DNA of 34,951 nucleotides, from contig JAFYZV010000194.1 in assembly GCA_017548525.1 (NCBI GenBank), positions 1 to 34,951 on the forward strand, written 5' to 3'. This stretch comes from Prevotella sp. Its GTDB lineage: Bacteria; Bacteroidota; Bacteroidia; Bacteroidales; Bacteroidaceae. Position numbers and translations under genes: made by a program. The notes under the pieces were generated by a model, which saw only the letters and a program-made list of their open reading frames with translations, did no database searches and was not told where the DNA came from. This document shows, piece after piece, positions 1 through 8,057 of this stretch (positions are counted from its first letter, which is position 1; the number at the start of each line of letters is the position of its first letter).

Positions 1-1
1 A

Positions 2-1315
2 GACATAAGACGTGCTATTATTTTGATGGGACCCCGGCGTGTAGGAAAAACGGTGATGATATTCCACACCATTCAACGACTGCTTGCCAACGGGGTGTCC
101 CCACAAAACATCATTTATATATCTGTAGAGACTCCCATATACAACCAGATTCTTCTGGAGCAACTGTTTAATCTGGCTAAACGCGCTTTAGGGAAAAGCG
201 AAAATAGCACAGAACAATTTTATGTGTTTTTTGACGAGATACAATATCTCAAGGATTGGGAAGTCAACCTGAAGTCTTTGGTTGATACGTATTACAACGT
301 GAAATTTGTTGCTTCAGGTTCTGCTGCAGCAGAGTTGAAGAAACGCAGCAACGAGAGCGGGGCTGGGCGTTTTACGGATTTCACACTTCCTCCATTAACC
401 TTCTATGAATATGTTCATCTGAAGGATTATTCGCATCTGATGCTTCCGTATCAGATGGAATGGACAGAAGGGAGCATTATTACTGCGAATGCGACTATGG
501 ATATTGTCAAGCTGAATAAGCTGTTTGTTGATTATATCAATTATGGTGGATACCCTGAGGTGGTATTCTCTGAGAAGATTCGGGAGAATCCTGGCCAGTT
601 TGTCAGACATGATATTATTGATAAGGTGTTGTTGAGGGATTTACCCAGTTTGTATGGCATTACAGACGTCCAGGAGCTGAACTCTCTTTTTACGATGATA
701 GCTTATCATTCAGGGGCACAATTTTCATATGAGGGACTGTCGAAAGATTCAGGTGTGAAAAAAGACACGCTCAGGAAGTATATTCAGTATCTTGAAGCAG
801 CATTCTTAATCAAAAAGATCAGGCGTTCTGATGATACTGCAAAAAACTACAGACGCGAAATGTTGTTCAAGCTCTATTTGACAAATCCATCGTTAAGATG
901 TGCTTTATTTCAGCCCATTGACGAGAATGATGAGGTAATAGGAAATATGGTAGAAACTGCCATCTATGCACAGTGGATTCCTCGAAATGCAAACATTTCG
1001 TATGCCAATTGGAATGAGGGGAAAAAGAAGGGAGAGGTCGATATAGTTGGTATCGATGATGCACGACAAAAGCCTGATTGGGCTGTGGAGGTTAAATGGA
1101 CTGACAAGCCATTTCATAATCCAAGTGAAGAACTGAAGTCATTAGGGTATTATATGAAGACCAACGGACTTTCTTTCGCATTGGTTACCTCCATCTCTGA
1201 AATTGGAATGAAAAAAATGTCGTATGGAAGTTTGCAGTTTATGCCTGCTGCTTGTTATGCTTATACCGTTGGAGAGAATACACTAAAGAAAACGAGAATC
1301 TCTTATGGCCTATGA
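2..1315 (+). CDS. AAA ATPase with DUF4143-type C-terminus (5' partial)
   Basis: The reading frame is open to the window edge, so the true start lies upstream. Counting from the first visible codon, a Walker A motif GPRRVGKT lies at residues 10-17, a Walker B FFDEIQ at about 76-81 and a sensor-like FVASGS at 102-107. This is the layout of the Bacteroidales AAA/DUF4143 ATPases. The C-terminal third has a restriction-endonuclease-like signature: EVD (Asp about 347) followed by an E-x-K (363-365). A nuclease-like fold is therefore plausible, but the family's cellular role is poorly known. The stop codon overlaps the next ATG (ATGA), so the two genes are probably translationally coupled. The family call is firm; a function in defence or DNA transactions is only inference. 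Confidence 0.85.
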   Translation, partial: DIRRAIILMGPRRVGKTVMIFHTIQRLLANGVSPQNIIYISVETPIYNQILLEQLFNLAKRALGKSENSTEQFYVFFDEIQYLKDWEVNLKSLVDTYYNVKFVASGSAAAELKKRSNESGAGRFTDFTLPPLTFYEYVHLKDYSHLMLPYQMEWTEGSIITANATMDIVKLNKLFVDYINYGGYPEVVFSEKIRENPGQFVRHDIIDKVLLRDLPSLYGITDVQELNSLFTMIAYHSGAQFSYEGLSKDSGVKKDTLRKYIQYLEAAFLIKKIRRSDDTAKNYRREMLFKLYLTNPSLRCALFQPIDENDEVIGNMVETAIYAQWIPRNANISYANWNEGKKKGEVDIVGIDDARQKPDWAVEVKWTDKPFHNPSEELKSLGYYMKTNGLSFALVTSISEIGMKKMSYGSLQFMPAACYAYTVGENTLKKTRISYGL

Positions 1316-1761
1316 ATATTGAGTATTTAGGCAATAAAGATCTGTTGAACGAACAAAAAACGGCATTCTTGGCAGCAAGTGCCATACCTTTAGATATGGT
1401 GCTGAAATGCTATGATTGGGCAGCTGGCAAACATGATGGATGTGTGGTGAGTGGTTTCAGCAGTAAGTTGGAAAAAGATGTGCTTCATTTCTTGCTGAAA
1501 GCCGAATGCCCCATCATCTTGGTGTTAGCCAGAAAGATGTATAAAGTGCTCCCTGAGGAGCTAAAAAAGCCTTTAGAACAAGGTCGGTTGCTCATCATCT
1601 CTACAAGCAATTCGCCAAGACAATCTAAACAAACGGCTTTTGAACGAAACAAATATGTTTGCGAACTGGCTGACAGTATCTTCTTTGTTGGAGTAACCCC
1701 CCAAAGTAGTTTGCAACCTCTATATGATAAGTATATAGAAAAGAACATTCGGATTAATTAA
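1312..1761 (+). CDS. SLOG/DprA-like nucleotide-binding-fold protein
   Basis: A 149-residue protein. The ATG at 1312 is chosen because it overlaps the stop of the ATPase gene (ATGA); the 20 codons open upstream lie inside that gene. The sequence resembles the DprA/Smf-like Rossmann (SLOG) domain: GNKDLL near the N-terminus where DprA has its Gly-Ser-Arg loop, VVSGFSSKLEKDVLHFLL at 45-62, QGRLLIIST at 90-98, and ERNKYVCELAD at 111-121 just before the last strand. There is no SAM-like or winged-helix extension, so it is a stand-alone SLOG protein rather than full DprA. The family binds nucleotides or single-stranded DNA; the ligand here is unknown. Coupling to an AAA ATPase suggests a sensor-effector pair, which is inference. 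Confidence 0.65.
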   Translation: MNIEYLGNKDLLNEQKTAFLAASAIPLDMVLKCYDWAAGKHDGCVVSGFSSKLEKDVLHFLLKAECPIILVLARKMYKVLPEELKKPLEQGRLLIISTSNSPRQSKQTAFERNKYVCELADSIFFVGVTPQSSLQPLYDKYIEKNIRIN

Positions 1762-1848
1762 AAAAATGCTTCGCTCTTCACAGAGGGAAGCATTCATTCT
1801 CAATAGGTATTAGCTTTTTTAAGGTAAAAAGATTGTATTCAGGATAAC
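1759..1848 (-). ncRNA. candidate small RNA of about 85-90 nt
   Basis: On the minus strand a full promoter (TTTG, 20-base spacer, TACTTTTG; 1853-1884) is followed about 60 bases later by a strong hairpin with a T-run (1794 down to 1760). The interval between them carries no convincing ORF. The predicted transcript starts near 1846-1849 and ends near 1760, overlapping the 3' end and stop codon of the SLOG gene in antisense. It resembles no RNA family I know. It could act as a trans-acting regulator or as an antisense RNA to the end of the ATPase-SLOG transcript. The ends are estimates from promoter geometry. Confidence 0.45.
1760..1794 (-). terminator. rho-independent terminator, probably bidirectional
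   Basis: The arms AATGCTTC (1765-1772) and GAAGCATT (1787-1794) pair perfectly. An inner CTCT/AGAG stem closes a TCAC loop, with one G-G mismatch between the two stems. An A-run at 1760-1766 gives a T-run on the minus strand, so the natural direction is minus: the end of the candidate small RNA and perhaps of the 49-aa gene. The hairpin starts 3 bases after the SLOG stop codon, so it may also end the plus-strand transcript. Confidence 0.75.
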
Positions 1849-1852
1849 ATTG

Positions 1853-1884
1853 CAAAAGTAAGCATTTTCTGTTTTACAAGCAAA
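1853..1884 (-). promoter_or_regulatory. Bacteroidetes-type promoter of the candidate small RNA
   Basis: Minus strand: TTTG (1884-1881), a 20-base spacer, then TACTTTTG (1860-1853), matching the TTTG-N19/20-TAnnTTTG pattern. It points away from the 49-aa gene and into the hairpin at 1794-1760. Confidence 0.5.
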
Positions 1885-1974
1885 CTTTTGACCAAGTAAT
1901 TTGCCACAAATTGTGTTTTTTGTGTGAAAAAAATGTTGTGTTCGCAAACATTTTTGTTTACCACAGCCTTTCCT

Positions 1975-2124
1975 TCATTCATTGATATATTGCTTGGTTG
2001 ACATGTCGTAGTATAACGCCTCCAATTCTTGCAATGTCAGTTTCTCCACAGAATGCTCGATGATGCGGATTAACTCTTCTCTTCTGTATTCGTCTGACTG
2101 GTGGAATCTGTTTGTAATAGCCAT
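1975..2124 (-). CDS. small conserved-looking hypothetical protein (49 aa)
   Basis: A 49-residue protein beginning MAITNRFHQSDEYRREEL and ending in an acidic, helical LTLQELEALYYDMSTKQYINE-like segment. It is too short for domain assignment, but it is charged and amphipathic like the many small cytoplasmic Bacteroidales proteins with an LTLQELEALYYDM-type tail. The ATG at 2124 is chosen over the longer frame because GGAGA lies about 7 bases upstream and the -7 box at 2165-2172 would fall inside a longer ORF. It is monocistronic, with a good promoter. Function unknown. Confidence 0.6.
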   Translation of the reverse strand: MAITNRFHQSDEYRREELIRIIEHSVEKLTLQELEALYYDMSTKQYINE

Positions 2125-2164
2125 ATTGTATTCTCCTATGATTGTTGCTACCTGTTTGTAGATG

Positions 2165-2195
2165 CAAAGGTACACATTATATTTATATTATTCAA
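2165..2195 (-). promoter_or_regulatory. promoter of the 49-aa gene
   Basis: Minus strand: TTG (2195-2193), a 20-base spacer, then TACCTTTG (2172-2165). This implies a leader of about 35 bases before the ATG at 2124. Confidence 0.65.
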
Positions 2196-2282
2196 GTGAA
2201 TCACAGAACCAATTTACAAAACGTATAGGAGATTTCCCTATGAAGGTTTAGGAAAAACACCCTTGCACATTAGGAATAATCC

Positions 2283-2314
2283 TTTTGTGCTATGATGAAT
2301 AATGCCGATATTTG
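2283..2314 (+). promoter_or_regulatory. probable promoter of the secreted His-rich protein gene
   Basis: TTTTG (2283-2287), a 19-base spacer, then GATATTTG (2307-2314), which differs from TAnnTTTG at the first base. The leader would be about 50 bases and ends in a strong AGGAGG Shine-Dalgarno site 8 bases before the ATG at 2368, unusual for this phylum. Confidence 0.45.
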
Positions 2315-2367
2315 CACTGTGATTCAAAGATTAATGTTTAACTATTTAAAGTTTAGGAGGCACGATT

Positions 2368-2892
2368 ATGAAGAAGATGATGATGGCAATGATGATGGTC
2401 ATGACTGTCTCTGCCAATGCAATGAGTTATACCGCAGCCAAGAACGAGGCTCTCTTCTTGAGCGACAAGATGGCTTACGAATTGAACTTGACGGCTGCTC
2501 AATATGAGGCTGTATATGAAATCAATCTCGATTACCTGATGAGTTTGAACGGACATCATGATGTGTTTGGCACTTCTTGGACTCGCCGCAATATGGATTT
2601 GAAGTTTGTGCTGACCTCTTGGCAATATAATAAGTACATGAGCCTTGCCTACTTCTATCGTCCTGTGACATGGAAGGCTGGTAGCTGGACGTTCAACATC
2701 TATAGTCGCTATGACAGGCATCGTTTCTACAATGCTCATCCTAAGGTGTTCGTAACTTATAAGGGTGGCAACCACCACAAGCCCGCACATCACGATAGTG
2801 GCAAGAATTGGGGTAACACCAGCAACCGTCCAATGGCACACAATAACACAAGTCATCATAGTGGCACGAGCCGTTTCGGTGGGCACAGATAA
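2368..2892 (+). CDS. secreted His-rich hypothetical protein
   Basis: A 174-residue protein with a Met-rich signal peptide (about residues 1-19, ending SANA). The mature N-terminal half is mostly helical (EALFLSDKMAYELNLTAAQYEAVYEINLDYL), loosely like periplasmic LTxxQ/CpxP-type helical proteins, and I recall similar Bacteroidales exported proteins of unknown role. The C-terminal 45 residues are low-complexity and rich in His, Gly, Asn and Ser, with repeated HH pairs that could bind metal. The ATG at 2368 has an AGGAGG site 8 bases upstream, so the start is secure. The gene stands alone between its own promoter and a terminator. A metal-binding or envelope-stress role is inference. Confidence 0.75.
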   Translation: MKKMMMAMMMVMTVSANAMSYTAAKNEALFLSDKMAYELNLTAAQYEAVYEINLDYLMSLNGHHDVFGTSWTRRNMDLKFVLTSWQYNKYMSLAYFYRPVTWKAGSWTFNIYSRYDRHRFYNAHPKVFVTYKGGNHHKPAHHDSGKNWGNTSNRPMAHNNTSHHSGTSRFGGHR

Positions 2893-2932
2893 TTGCTATA
2901 ACTCTATATATGCCTTGAAAAAGGACCTTGGT

Positions 2933-2964
2933 AGGGAATCTCAGCAATGGGATTCCCTCTTTTT
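2933..2964 (+). terminator. rho-independent terminator
   Basis: The arms AGGGAATC (2933-2940) and GATTCCCT (2951-2958) enclose a 10-base loop and are followed by CTTTTTC. The hairpin ends the transcript of the secreted His-rich protein 40 bases after its stop. Confidence 0.8.
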
Positions 2965-3021
2965 CTTCATAAACTATCCTAAAAATGTGTGCGAATATGG
3001 TGATTCATTCATATTAATCAC

Positions 3022-3029
3022 TATTTTTG
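3022..3029 (+). promoter_or_regulatory. -7 box of the dehydrogenase gene
   Basis: TATTTTTG fits TAnnTTTG and lies 19 bases before the ATG at 3049, giving a short leader. No clear TTG box was found at the expected spacing. Confidence 0.5.
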
Positions 3030-3048
3030 TAAACATATTCAATGGATT

Positions 3049-3999
3049 ATGAAGATAGTAATACTTGATGGCTATTCAGCCAACCCTGGTGACTTGTCAT
3101 GGCAAGAACTGGAAGCAATGGGGAGTGTGACGGTATATGACCGCACAAAACCCGAGGAAACGGTGGCAAGGGCTACCGATGCAGATGTCGTTTTGACGAA
3201 CAAGGTGGTAATTGGACGGCAAGAGATGGCTTTGTTGCCTCGTTTAAAATACATCGGCGTGCTTGCCACAGGTTATAACGTGGTTGACATCGAAGCGGCT
3301 CATGAACGTGGTATCACGGTGACCAACGTGCCAGCATATAGCACGGAGAGCGTGGCGCAGATGGTTTTTTCACACCTATTGACCGTGACAAACCATACGG
3401 AACACTATGCCATCAATAATAGGAATGGCAGATGGAGCATGAATCCCGATTTCTGTTATTGGGACACTTATCTGACGGAACTCGCTGGCAAGACTTTCGG
3501 CATCGTCGGTCTGGGGAATATCGGTTGGCGCGTGGCACAGATAGCCATCGCCTTTGGCATGAAGGTGAAAGCTTTTACCAGCAAACCGACAGAAACTCTT
3601 CCCATCGGCATTACAAAAGTTGACTTAAAAGAACTGTTTGAGTCATCAGACATCATCTCGCTTCATTGTCCGCTTACCGCCAACACTCGCCACCTCATCC
3701 ATGCAGATACACTTCGGCAGATGAAACCTACGACGATTCTCATCAACACGGGTAGGGGACCTTTAGTGGACGATCAAGCTGTTAGTGAAGCACTCGCAAA
3801 TGGACAGCTTGCCGCCTATTGCGCTGACGTACTCACACAAGAGCCACCGCAAGCCGATAATCCGTTACTCAAACAACCCAACGCCTATATCACTCCTCAC
3901 ATCGCTTGGGCTACTGTCGAGGCTCGACACCGATTATTGCGTGTGGCAATAGATAATGTCCGTGCTTTCCTCAATGAGAATCCTCAGAACGTTGTGTAA
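3049..3999 (+). CDS. D-2-hydroxyacid dehydrogenase (glycerate dehydrogenase/hydroxypyruvate reductase-like)
   Basis: A 316-residue cytoplasmic NAD(P)-dependent dehydrogenase of the usual family length. The Rossmann fingerprint GLGNIG is at 154-159. The catalytic set is present: Arg236 in NTGRGPLVDD, Glu265 in TQEPP and His284 in ITPHIAWAT. The N-terminal substrate-domain motif VLATGYNVVD is at 71-80. The overall pattern is closest to glycerate dehydrogenases, which reduce hydroxypyruvate to D-glycerate; the exact 2-oxoacid cannot be fixed from motifs. It has its own -7 box and is convergent with fbp, 52 bases away. No serine-pathway partner gene is adjacent. Confidence 0.88.
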   Translation: MKIVILDGYSANPGDLSWQELEAMGSVTVYDRTKPEETVARATDADVVLTNKVVIGRQEMALLPRLKYIGVLATGYNVVDIEAAHERGITVTNVPAYSTESVAQMVFSHLLTVTNHTEHYAINNRNGRWSMNPDFCYWDTYLTELAGKTFGIVGLGNIGWRVAQIAIAFGMKVKAFTSKPTETLPIGITKVDLKELFESSDIISLHCPLTANTRHLIHADTLRQMKPTTILINTGRGPLVDDQAVSEALANGQLAAYCADVLTQEPPQADNPLLKQPNAYITPHIAWATVEARHRLLRVAIDNVRAFLNENPQNVV

Positions 4000-4010
4000 A
4001 GAATATACGG

Positions 4011-4061
4011 ATGATGAGTTTTGTCCAAAGCTGGCAGGCAATAGACACCCATCATTTTTTT
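4011..4061 (+). terminator. weak possible terminator between convergent genes
   Basis: ATGATG (4011-4016) can pair with CATCAT (about 4050-4055), followed by a T7 run, but the 33-base loop makes this a weak call. It overlaps the last codons of fbp, so one element could serve both convergent transcripts. Confidence 0.3.
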
Positions 4062-6040
4062 ATTTCCCGTTCCTTGATGAATCCATGGCGGTAGGCATAG
4101 AGCAACTCCTTGAGGTCGGCAATTTGTCTTTGGAGCTCGTCGCCCTTGTCGGTGTCGGCGACAAGCATTCGCCGATTTGCCATTTCCACGATCTGGATGG
4201 TACTCTTAATGTCTGTGCCTCGGCTGATGGCATCTGCGGTGCTATCGAAAGGCTCGTGTTGCACTAATTCGAATCCACGGCTATGGTAGACGAGTGTGTA
4301 GCCAGCGATGCCCGTCTCCTTATGGTAGGCTTGAGAGAATCCTCCATCAACCACCATCAATTTGGCGTCCGCCTTGATGGGAGTCTCCCCGCTCATCACA
4401 TGCACGGGTACATGGCCGTTGATGATGTGTCGGTTTTCGCCCGTTACTCCGAAGGCATCGAGGATTTTATCCACGGTCTCGGCATTGTCGCGGTATTTGA
4501 AATAGTTGCCTTTCTCCTCGGTATGCGTCTCTTTCTCCTTGAGGAAATATCGCTCGAATGTCGCCATCTTCGATTTGTCGAACAGGGGACTGTCCTTTCC
4601 GCACCAAAGGTAGAGGAAATAGTCGATGGCATATTGCCGCTCCGTTGCGTCGGTGTCATTCTGGAAAGCGGAGCGTATCATCATACCGATGTTGTGCATG
4701 AGGTCCTTGCCCGCATACCGTCTGCCCGGGTAAATCTCTATCTCACGAAGGCTGCCGTCGGGATTGATGGGGATGGATGCGTGGAACAACAGGTTCTTGT
4801 TGTATATGGAATACATGCACCCATGTTGCAAGAGTAGCTTGACATGCTTATGTAGTTTCTCGCTGACGAGGAATGAATGGGAGAGCTTGTCCATCAATTC
4901 CTTTTCCTCCATTGTCAGTTCATTGGGGTTGTTGGGATTGACGGTAGGGAAATGGTTGCTCATCAAGGTGTACTCTTTCCCATTGATTAGGATGGTGCCA
5001 CGATCATAGTCGATTGCATCGAACAATTCCCTGTCCTTCATTCCCCATTCTGGATGACGCTCATAGATTTTCGCCTCCTCCTTGAATTGGATGACGGAGA
5101 TGGCCTTGTGCATCAATGCCGTGAGGCGCACGGTCTTGTCGTCCATCTTCATTGCGCCACCGCTGAGGCTGGGTTGAAATTCCTCGCAAGGATCGTCGCC
5201 ATACGTCTCCATGGCGAATGTTGCCAAAGGTACGAGGTTGATGCCGTAACCATCTTCGAGTGTCATCAGGTTTGCGTAGCGCAGGGATAGTCGGATGACA
5301 TTACAGATGCAAGCCTTGTTTCCCGCACATGCTCCCATCCAGAGGATGTCGTGATTGCCCCACGTGATGTCCCAGCTATTGTATCGGCGCATCATGTCGA
5401 GGATGAGATGTGCGCCAGGACCTCGGTCATAGATGTCGCCAAGGATATGCAATTGGTCGATGGCAAGTCGCTGGATGACATTACTGATGGCAATGATGAA
5501 GTCATCTGCCCTCCCCGTGGTGATGATGGACTCGATGATGACGTTCACGTATGCCGCCTTGTTGGCATCGTCGGTGCGCTCGTGCAATAGTTCTTCGATG
5601 ATATAACTGAAGTCCTCTGGCAAAGCTTTCCTGACCTTCGACCGCGTGTATTTGCTTGACACGTCACGGCAGACGCTTACCAATTGGTGTATGGTGATGT
5701 GATACCAGTCGTTGATGTCCTCTTCTTTCGACTTCACCAACTCCAGCTTTTGTTCGGGATAATAGATGAGCGTACACAACTCGCGCTTTTCCGTCTCCCG
5801 CAACGTGTTGCCAAAGAGTTCTCCCACCTTGCGTTTGATGTTGCCTGAGGCATTCTTCAATACGTGTTGGAAAGCCTCGTACTCCCCGTGGAGGTCAGCC
5901 AAGAAATGCTCGGTGCCTTTGGGAAGGCATAGGATAGATTGGAGGTTGATGATTTCCTTGCTTGCTTCTGCGATGGTCGGGAATGATTGTGATAATAGTT
6001 GCAGATAGCGCATGTCGCTTTTGATGTTGTATCTTGCCAT
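4052..6040 (-). CDS. fbp: fructose-1,6-bisphosphatase, class III
   Basis: A 662-residue protein, typical for the class III (Firmicutes/Bacteroidetes) enzyme, which hydrolyses fructose 1,6-bisphosphate to fructose 6-phosphate in gluconeogenesis. The calcineurin-like metal motifs are complete: LPKGTEHFLADLHGE at 39-53 (Asp49, His51), GDIYDRGP at 201-208, GNHD at 228-231, and INGHVPVH in the C-terminal third. The ATG at 6040 is preferred; a TTG six bases upstream would overlap the preceding stop codon and lacks a better ribosome site. It is the last gene of the eleven-gene minus-strand run and starts 2 bases after the GT4-like gene. Confidence 0.95.
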   Translation of the reverse strand: MARYNIKSDMRYLQLLSQSFPTIAEASKEIINLQSILCLPKGTEHFLADLHGEYEAFQHVLKNASGNIKRKVGELFGNTLRETEKRELCTLIYYPEQKLELVKSKEEDINDWYHITIHQLVSVCRDVSSKYTRSKVRKALPEDFSYIIEELLHERTDDANKAAYVNVIIESIITTGRADDFIIAISNVIQRLAIDQLHILGDIYDRGPGAHLILDMMRRYNSWDITWGNHDILWMGACAGNKACICNVIRLSLRYANLMTLEDGYGINLVPLATFAMETYGDDPCEEFQPSLSGGAMKMDDKTVRLTALMHKAISVIQFKEEAKIYERHPEWGMKDRELFDAIDYDRGTILINGKEYTLMSNHFPTVNPNNPNELTMEEKELMDKLSHSFLVSEKLHKHVKLLLQHGCMYSIYNKNLLFHASIPINPDGSLREIEIYPGRRYAGKDLMHNIGMMIRSAFQNDTDATERQYAIDYFLYLWCGKDSPLFDKSKMATFERYFLKEKETHTEEKGNYFKYRDNAETVDKILDAFGVTGENRHIINGHVPVHVMSGETPIKADAKLMVVDGGFSQAYHKETGIAGYTLVYHSRGFELVQHEPFDSTADAISRGTDIKSTIQIVEMANRRMLVADTDKGDELQRQIADLKELLYAYRHGFIKEREIKK

Positions 6041-6042
6041 GG

Positions 6043-6867
6043 TCAATCCGATGTTATCGTTGGTTGTTCATAATGGGTGATAGATGCTTTCATCTTGTCT
6101 GTTATCTTGTCTTTGATGGGTGGTAGGGTGGTGAAACCCTCCGTGAGCGTGGACATATCCATCATCACCTGTTCTAAGCGACCGACAAACTGGTCAAGTT
6201 TGTGCTGATGTAAAAGCTCTGCCATCTTGTCCTCGTCGTAATCGACAGCAGTCATCGTCTGTGCGAGGTCGTCCAAATCCTTTTGTGCGAGGTTGCCACG
6301 ATGTATATAATGGTGGGCAAAGAGGATTTTCCCGAACACGAATCGGATGTTCTCGTCCTCCTCTTCAAGGTTTGCCACCTGGCTTTGGATGTCCTCATGG
6401 GTCTTGAAATTATAACTGGCGATGATTTCGTTGTAGAGCTTGATGAGATTGTCCACCATCACCGACTCTTCAATGTCGTTGGTGATGACGGAGTTTTTGA
6501 TGACAATCACCTCTTTGTTCCATTGCCTCTCCATGATTTGCTCCTTTTCCAATGCGCTGCAAACATGGACCGTGGAGGCACGGGAGGTGAGTTTCTTCTG
6601 TGAAGAATGGTGTGGATGTTGTTTCACATTCCATGGGAGCATACCGCCTAGGGGAGAATATACGTATGGGATGGTTTTCTTGTACAATTGATTCGCAAGG
6701 CTTGACACCTCCTTCTCCCATGCGCCAAACAGATGTACGATGTCTGGATTCTCATCGGTGAGGATGATGTCGGGATGCTTGTATGATTGTCGTGTAATGG
6801 CAGCAAGCAGTTCCCTGTTGACCTCCGAGTCACGGGTCTTTTCAGACATGTACAATTGCACTCTCAT
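6043..6867 (-). CDS. short glycosyltransferase-4-like protein
   Basis: A 274-residue protein. The N-terminal half looks like part of a GT-B fold glycosyltransferase: PDIVHLFGAWEKEV at 41-54, PYVYSPLGGMLPW at 67-79, and the inter-domain-like ASTVHVCSALEKEQI at 97-111. After residue 130 there is no nucleotide-sugar-binding E-x7-E region; the rest is an acidic helical segment. It therefore appears to be a degenerate or repurposed glycosyltransferase, and catalysis is doubtful. Its start overlaps the GT2 stop (ATGA) and it ends 2 bases before fbp. It could be an accessory to the GT2 enzyme; this is inference. Confidence 0.55.
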   Translation of the reverse strand: MRVQLYMSEKTRDSEVNRELLAAITRQSYKHPDIILTDENPDIVHLFGAWEKEVSSLANQLYKKTIPYVYSPLGGMLPWNVKQHPHHSSQKKLTSRASTVHVCSALEKEQIMERQWNKEVIVIKNSVITNDIEESVMVDNLIKLYNEIIASYNFKTHEDIQSQVANLEEEDENIRFVFGKILFAHHYIHRGNLAQKDLDDLAQTMTAVDYDEDKMAELLHQHKLDQFVGRLEQVMMDMSTLTEGFTTLPPIKDKITDKMKASITHYEQPTITSD

Positions 6868-8051
6868 ATCTTGTGGCTTGAAAATTCCGTTTTGTTGGTT
6901 CTCAGATACCAGAAATAGTATTTGATGTTTTGCCAGAACTCATTGACTTCGTATAGGATTGTTTTCCATGGGGAGAGACGGATGCCTACCCTTTGGAGAA
7001 CATTCTTGGCGAATCTCCAACGGATGATGATGGTGAAAATGAGAGCCAATGATGCCATCCCTGTGACAATCCATCTTGACGTAAGGATAGACCATGTCAG
7101 AGCCAACAAGATGGCGATGTAATTGGCATGGAGAAAGAATGTGTCGAGGGCGTAAGCCAAACGTACCCATCCTCCATTCTTGAGATGGTGGCGTATATAG
7201 AAGAAGTTGGCATGGCTCTGTCGCCATACTTTCTTGGAGGGTTTCTCATCGACAATCCATGAATTGCTATCGGTCTCCACGGCTGTTCGGTCTCTTTCGG
7301 CGTATTTGTTGACGAGGAAGTCATATTCCCCTCGGGTAAATTCAAGGTTGCCCCGATAGCCATCATTGCGAATGAAATCTGCCTTACGGAAAGCGATGTT
7401 CTTGGTGTTGATTCGATAAGCCGTACCTTTCTTGGCATCTTGCAGGAGGTAACATGCTGTCCTCAATTGCTCGAAACGATAATATGACGGAGTGTCTTTA
7501 TCATAGTTGCTATACCCAACAATCAATTTGTTTTCCTCATTCATGTGTTGGGCAAATGTCTTCAGCCATGTGTCAGACATGGGTGTGCTGCTGGCATCGG
7601 TCAATAATACCCACTCAAAACGGGAAGCCTTCACGCCCAAAGTGATGGCAAGTTTCTTTCGACTCATGTAACGAGACGAGTCGGGAATGAAAGTGTAATA
7701 AAGTCGGCGGTTGTTCAGGTATCGCTTGAGGATGTCTTCCGTGGCACTGTCACCTTTCTCGGCGACAACGATGACCTCAAAGATGCCTGGATAGTCTTGT
7801 GAGAGCAGGGTGGGAAGGTGGTGTTCCAGTTGCCAGGCATTGTCGTGGGCGGTTATGACAACGGAGATCCGTGGCCATTTCTGTTTGGGTCTTTCCGTCT
7901 CCATTTGCTCCTCTTCCATGCCTTCTTCGTTTTCTGCCTTCATCTTGCCAAATAGATTCCTCGCCCTGAAAAAAGGGTTCATGAACACGCTGACAGTGAC
8001 CAGAAACGCCAGAATGCCACATATAATATTAGATGTTGTGTCGAAAAGCAT
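6864..8051 (-). CDS. membrane-anchored family 2 glycosyltransferase
   Basis: A 395-residue protein with an N-terminal membrane segment (about 8-25), a charged linker with an EEGMEEEQMETE run, then a GT2 domain starting RISVVITAHDN at 61-71. FEVIVVAEKGDS (91-102) and LLTDASSTPMSD (149-160) mark the nucleotide-sugar site; the usual DxD is represented by DAS. GEYDFLVNKY (241-250) is in the acceptor region, and two C-terminal membrane helices lie at about 309-324 and 327-344. Such enzymes transfer sugars at the cytoplasmic face for surface glycans. It starts 6 bases after lysA and overlaps the GT4-like gene by 4. Donor and acceptor are unknown. Confidence 0.85.
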   Translation of the reverse strand: MLFDTTSNIICGILAFLVTVSVFMNPFFRARNLFGKMKAENEEGMEEEQMETERPKQKWPRISVVITAHDNAWQLEHHLPTLLSQDYPGIFEVIVVAEKGDSATEDILKRYLNNRRLYYTFIPDSSRYMSRKKLAITLGVKASRFEWVLLTDASSTPMSDTWLKTFAQHMNEENKLIVGYSNYDKDTPSYYRFEQLRTACYLLQDAKKGTAYRINTKNIAFRKADFIRNDGYRGNLEFTRGEYDFLVNKYAERDRTAVETDSNSWIVDEKPSKKVWRQSHANFFYIRHHLKNGGWVRLAYALDTFFLHANYIAILLALTWSILTSRWIVTGMASLALIFTIIIRWRFAKNVLQRVGIRLSPWKTILYEVNEFWQNIKYYFWYLRTNKTEFSSHKI

Positions 8052-8057
8052 TCTCTA

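Noticed and set aside
2353..2886. 177-codon antisense ORF over the secreted His-rich gene
   Set aside because: It mirrors the Met/His-rich gene, has no promoter or ribosome site, and the sense strand has both.
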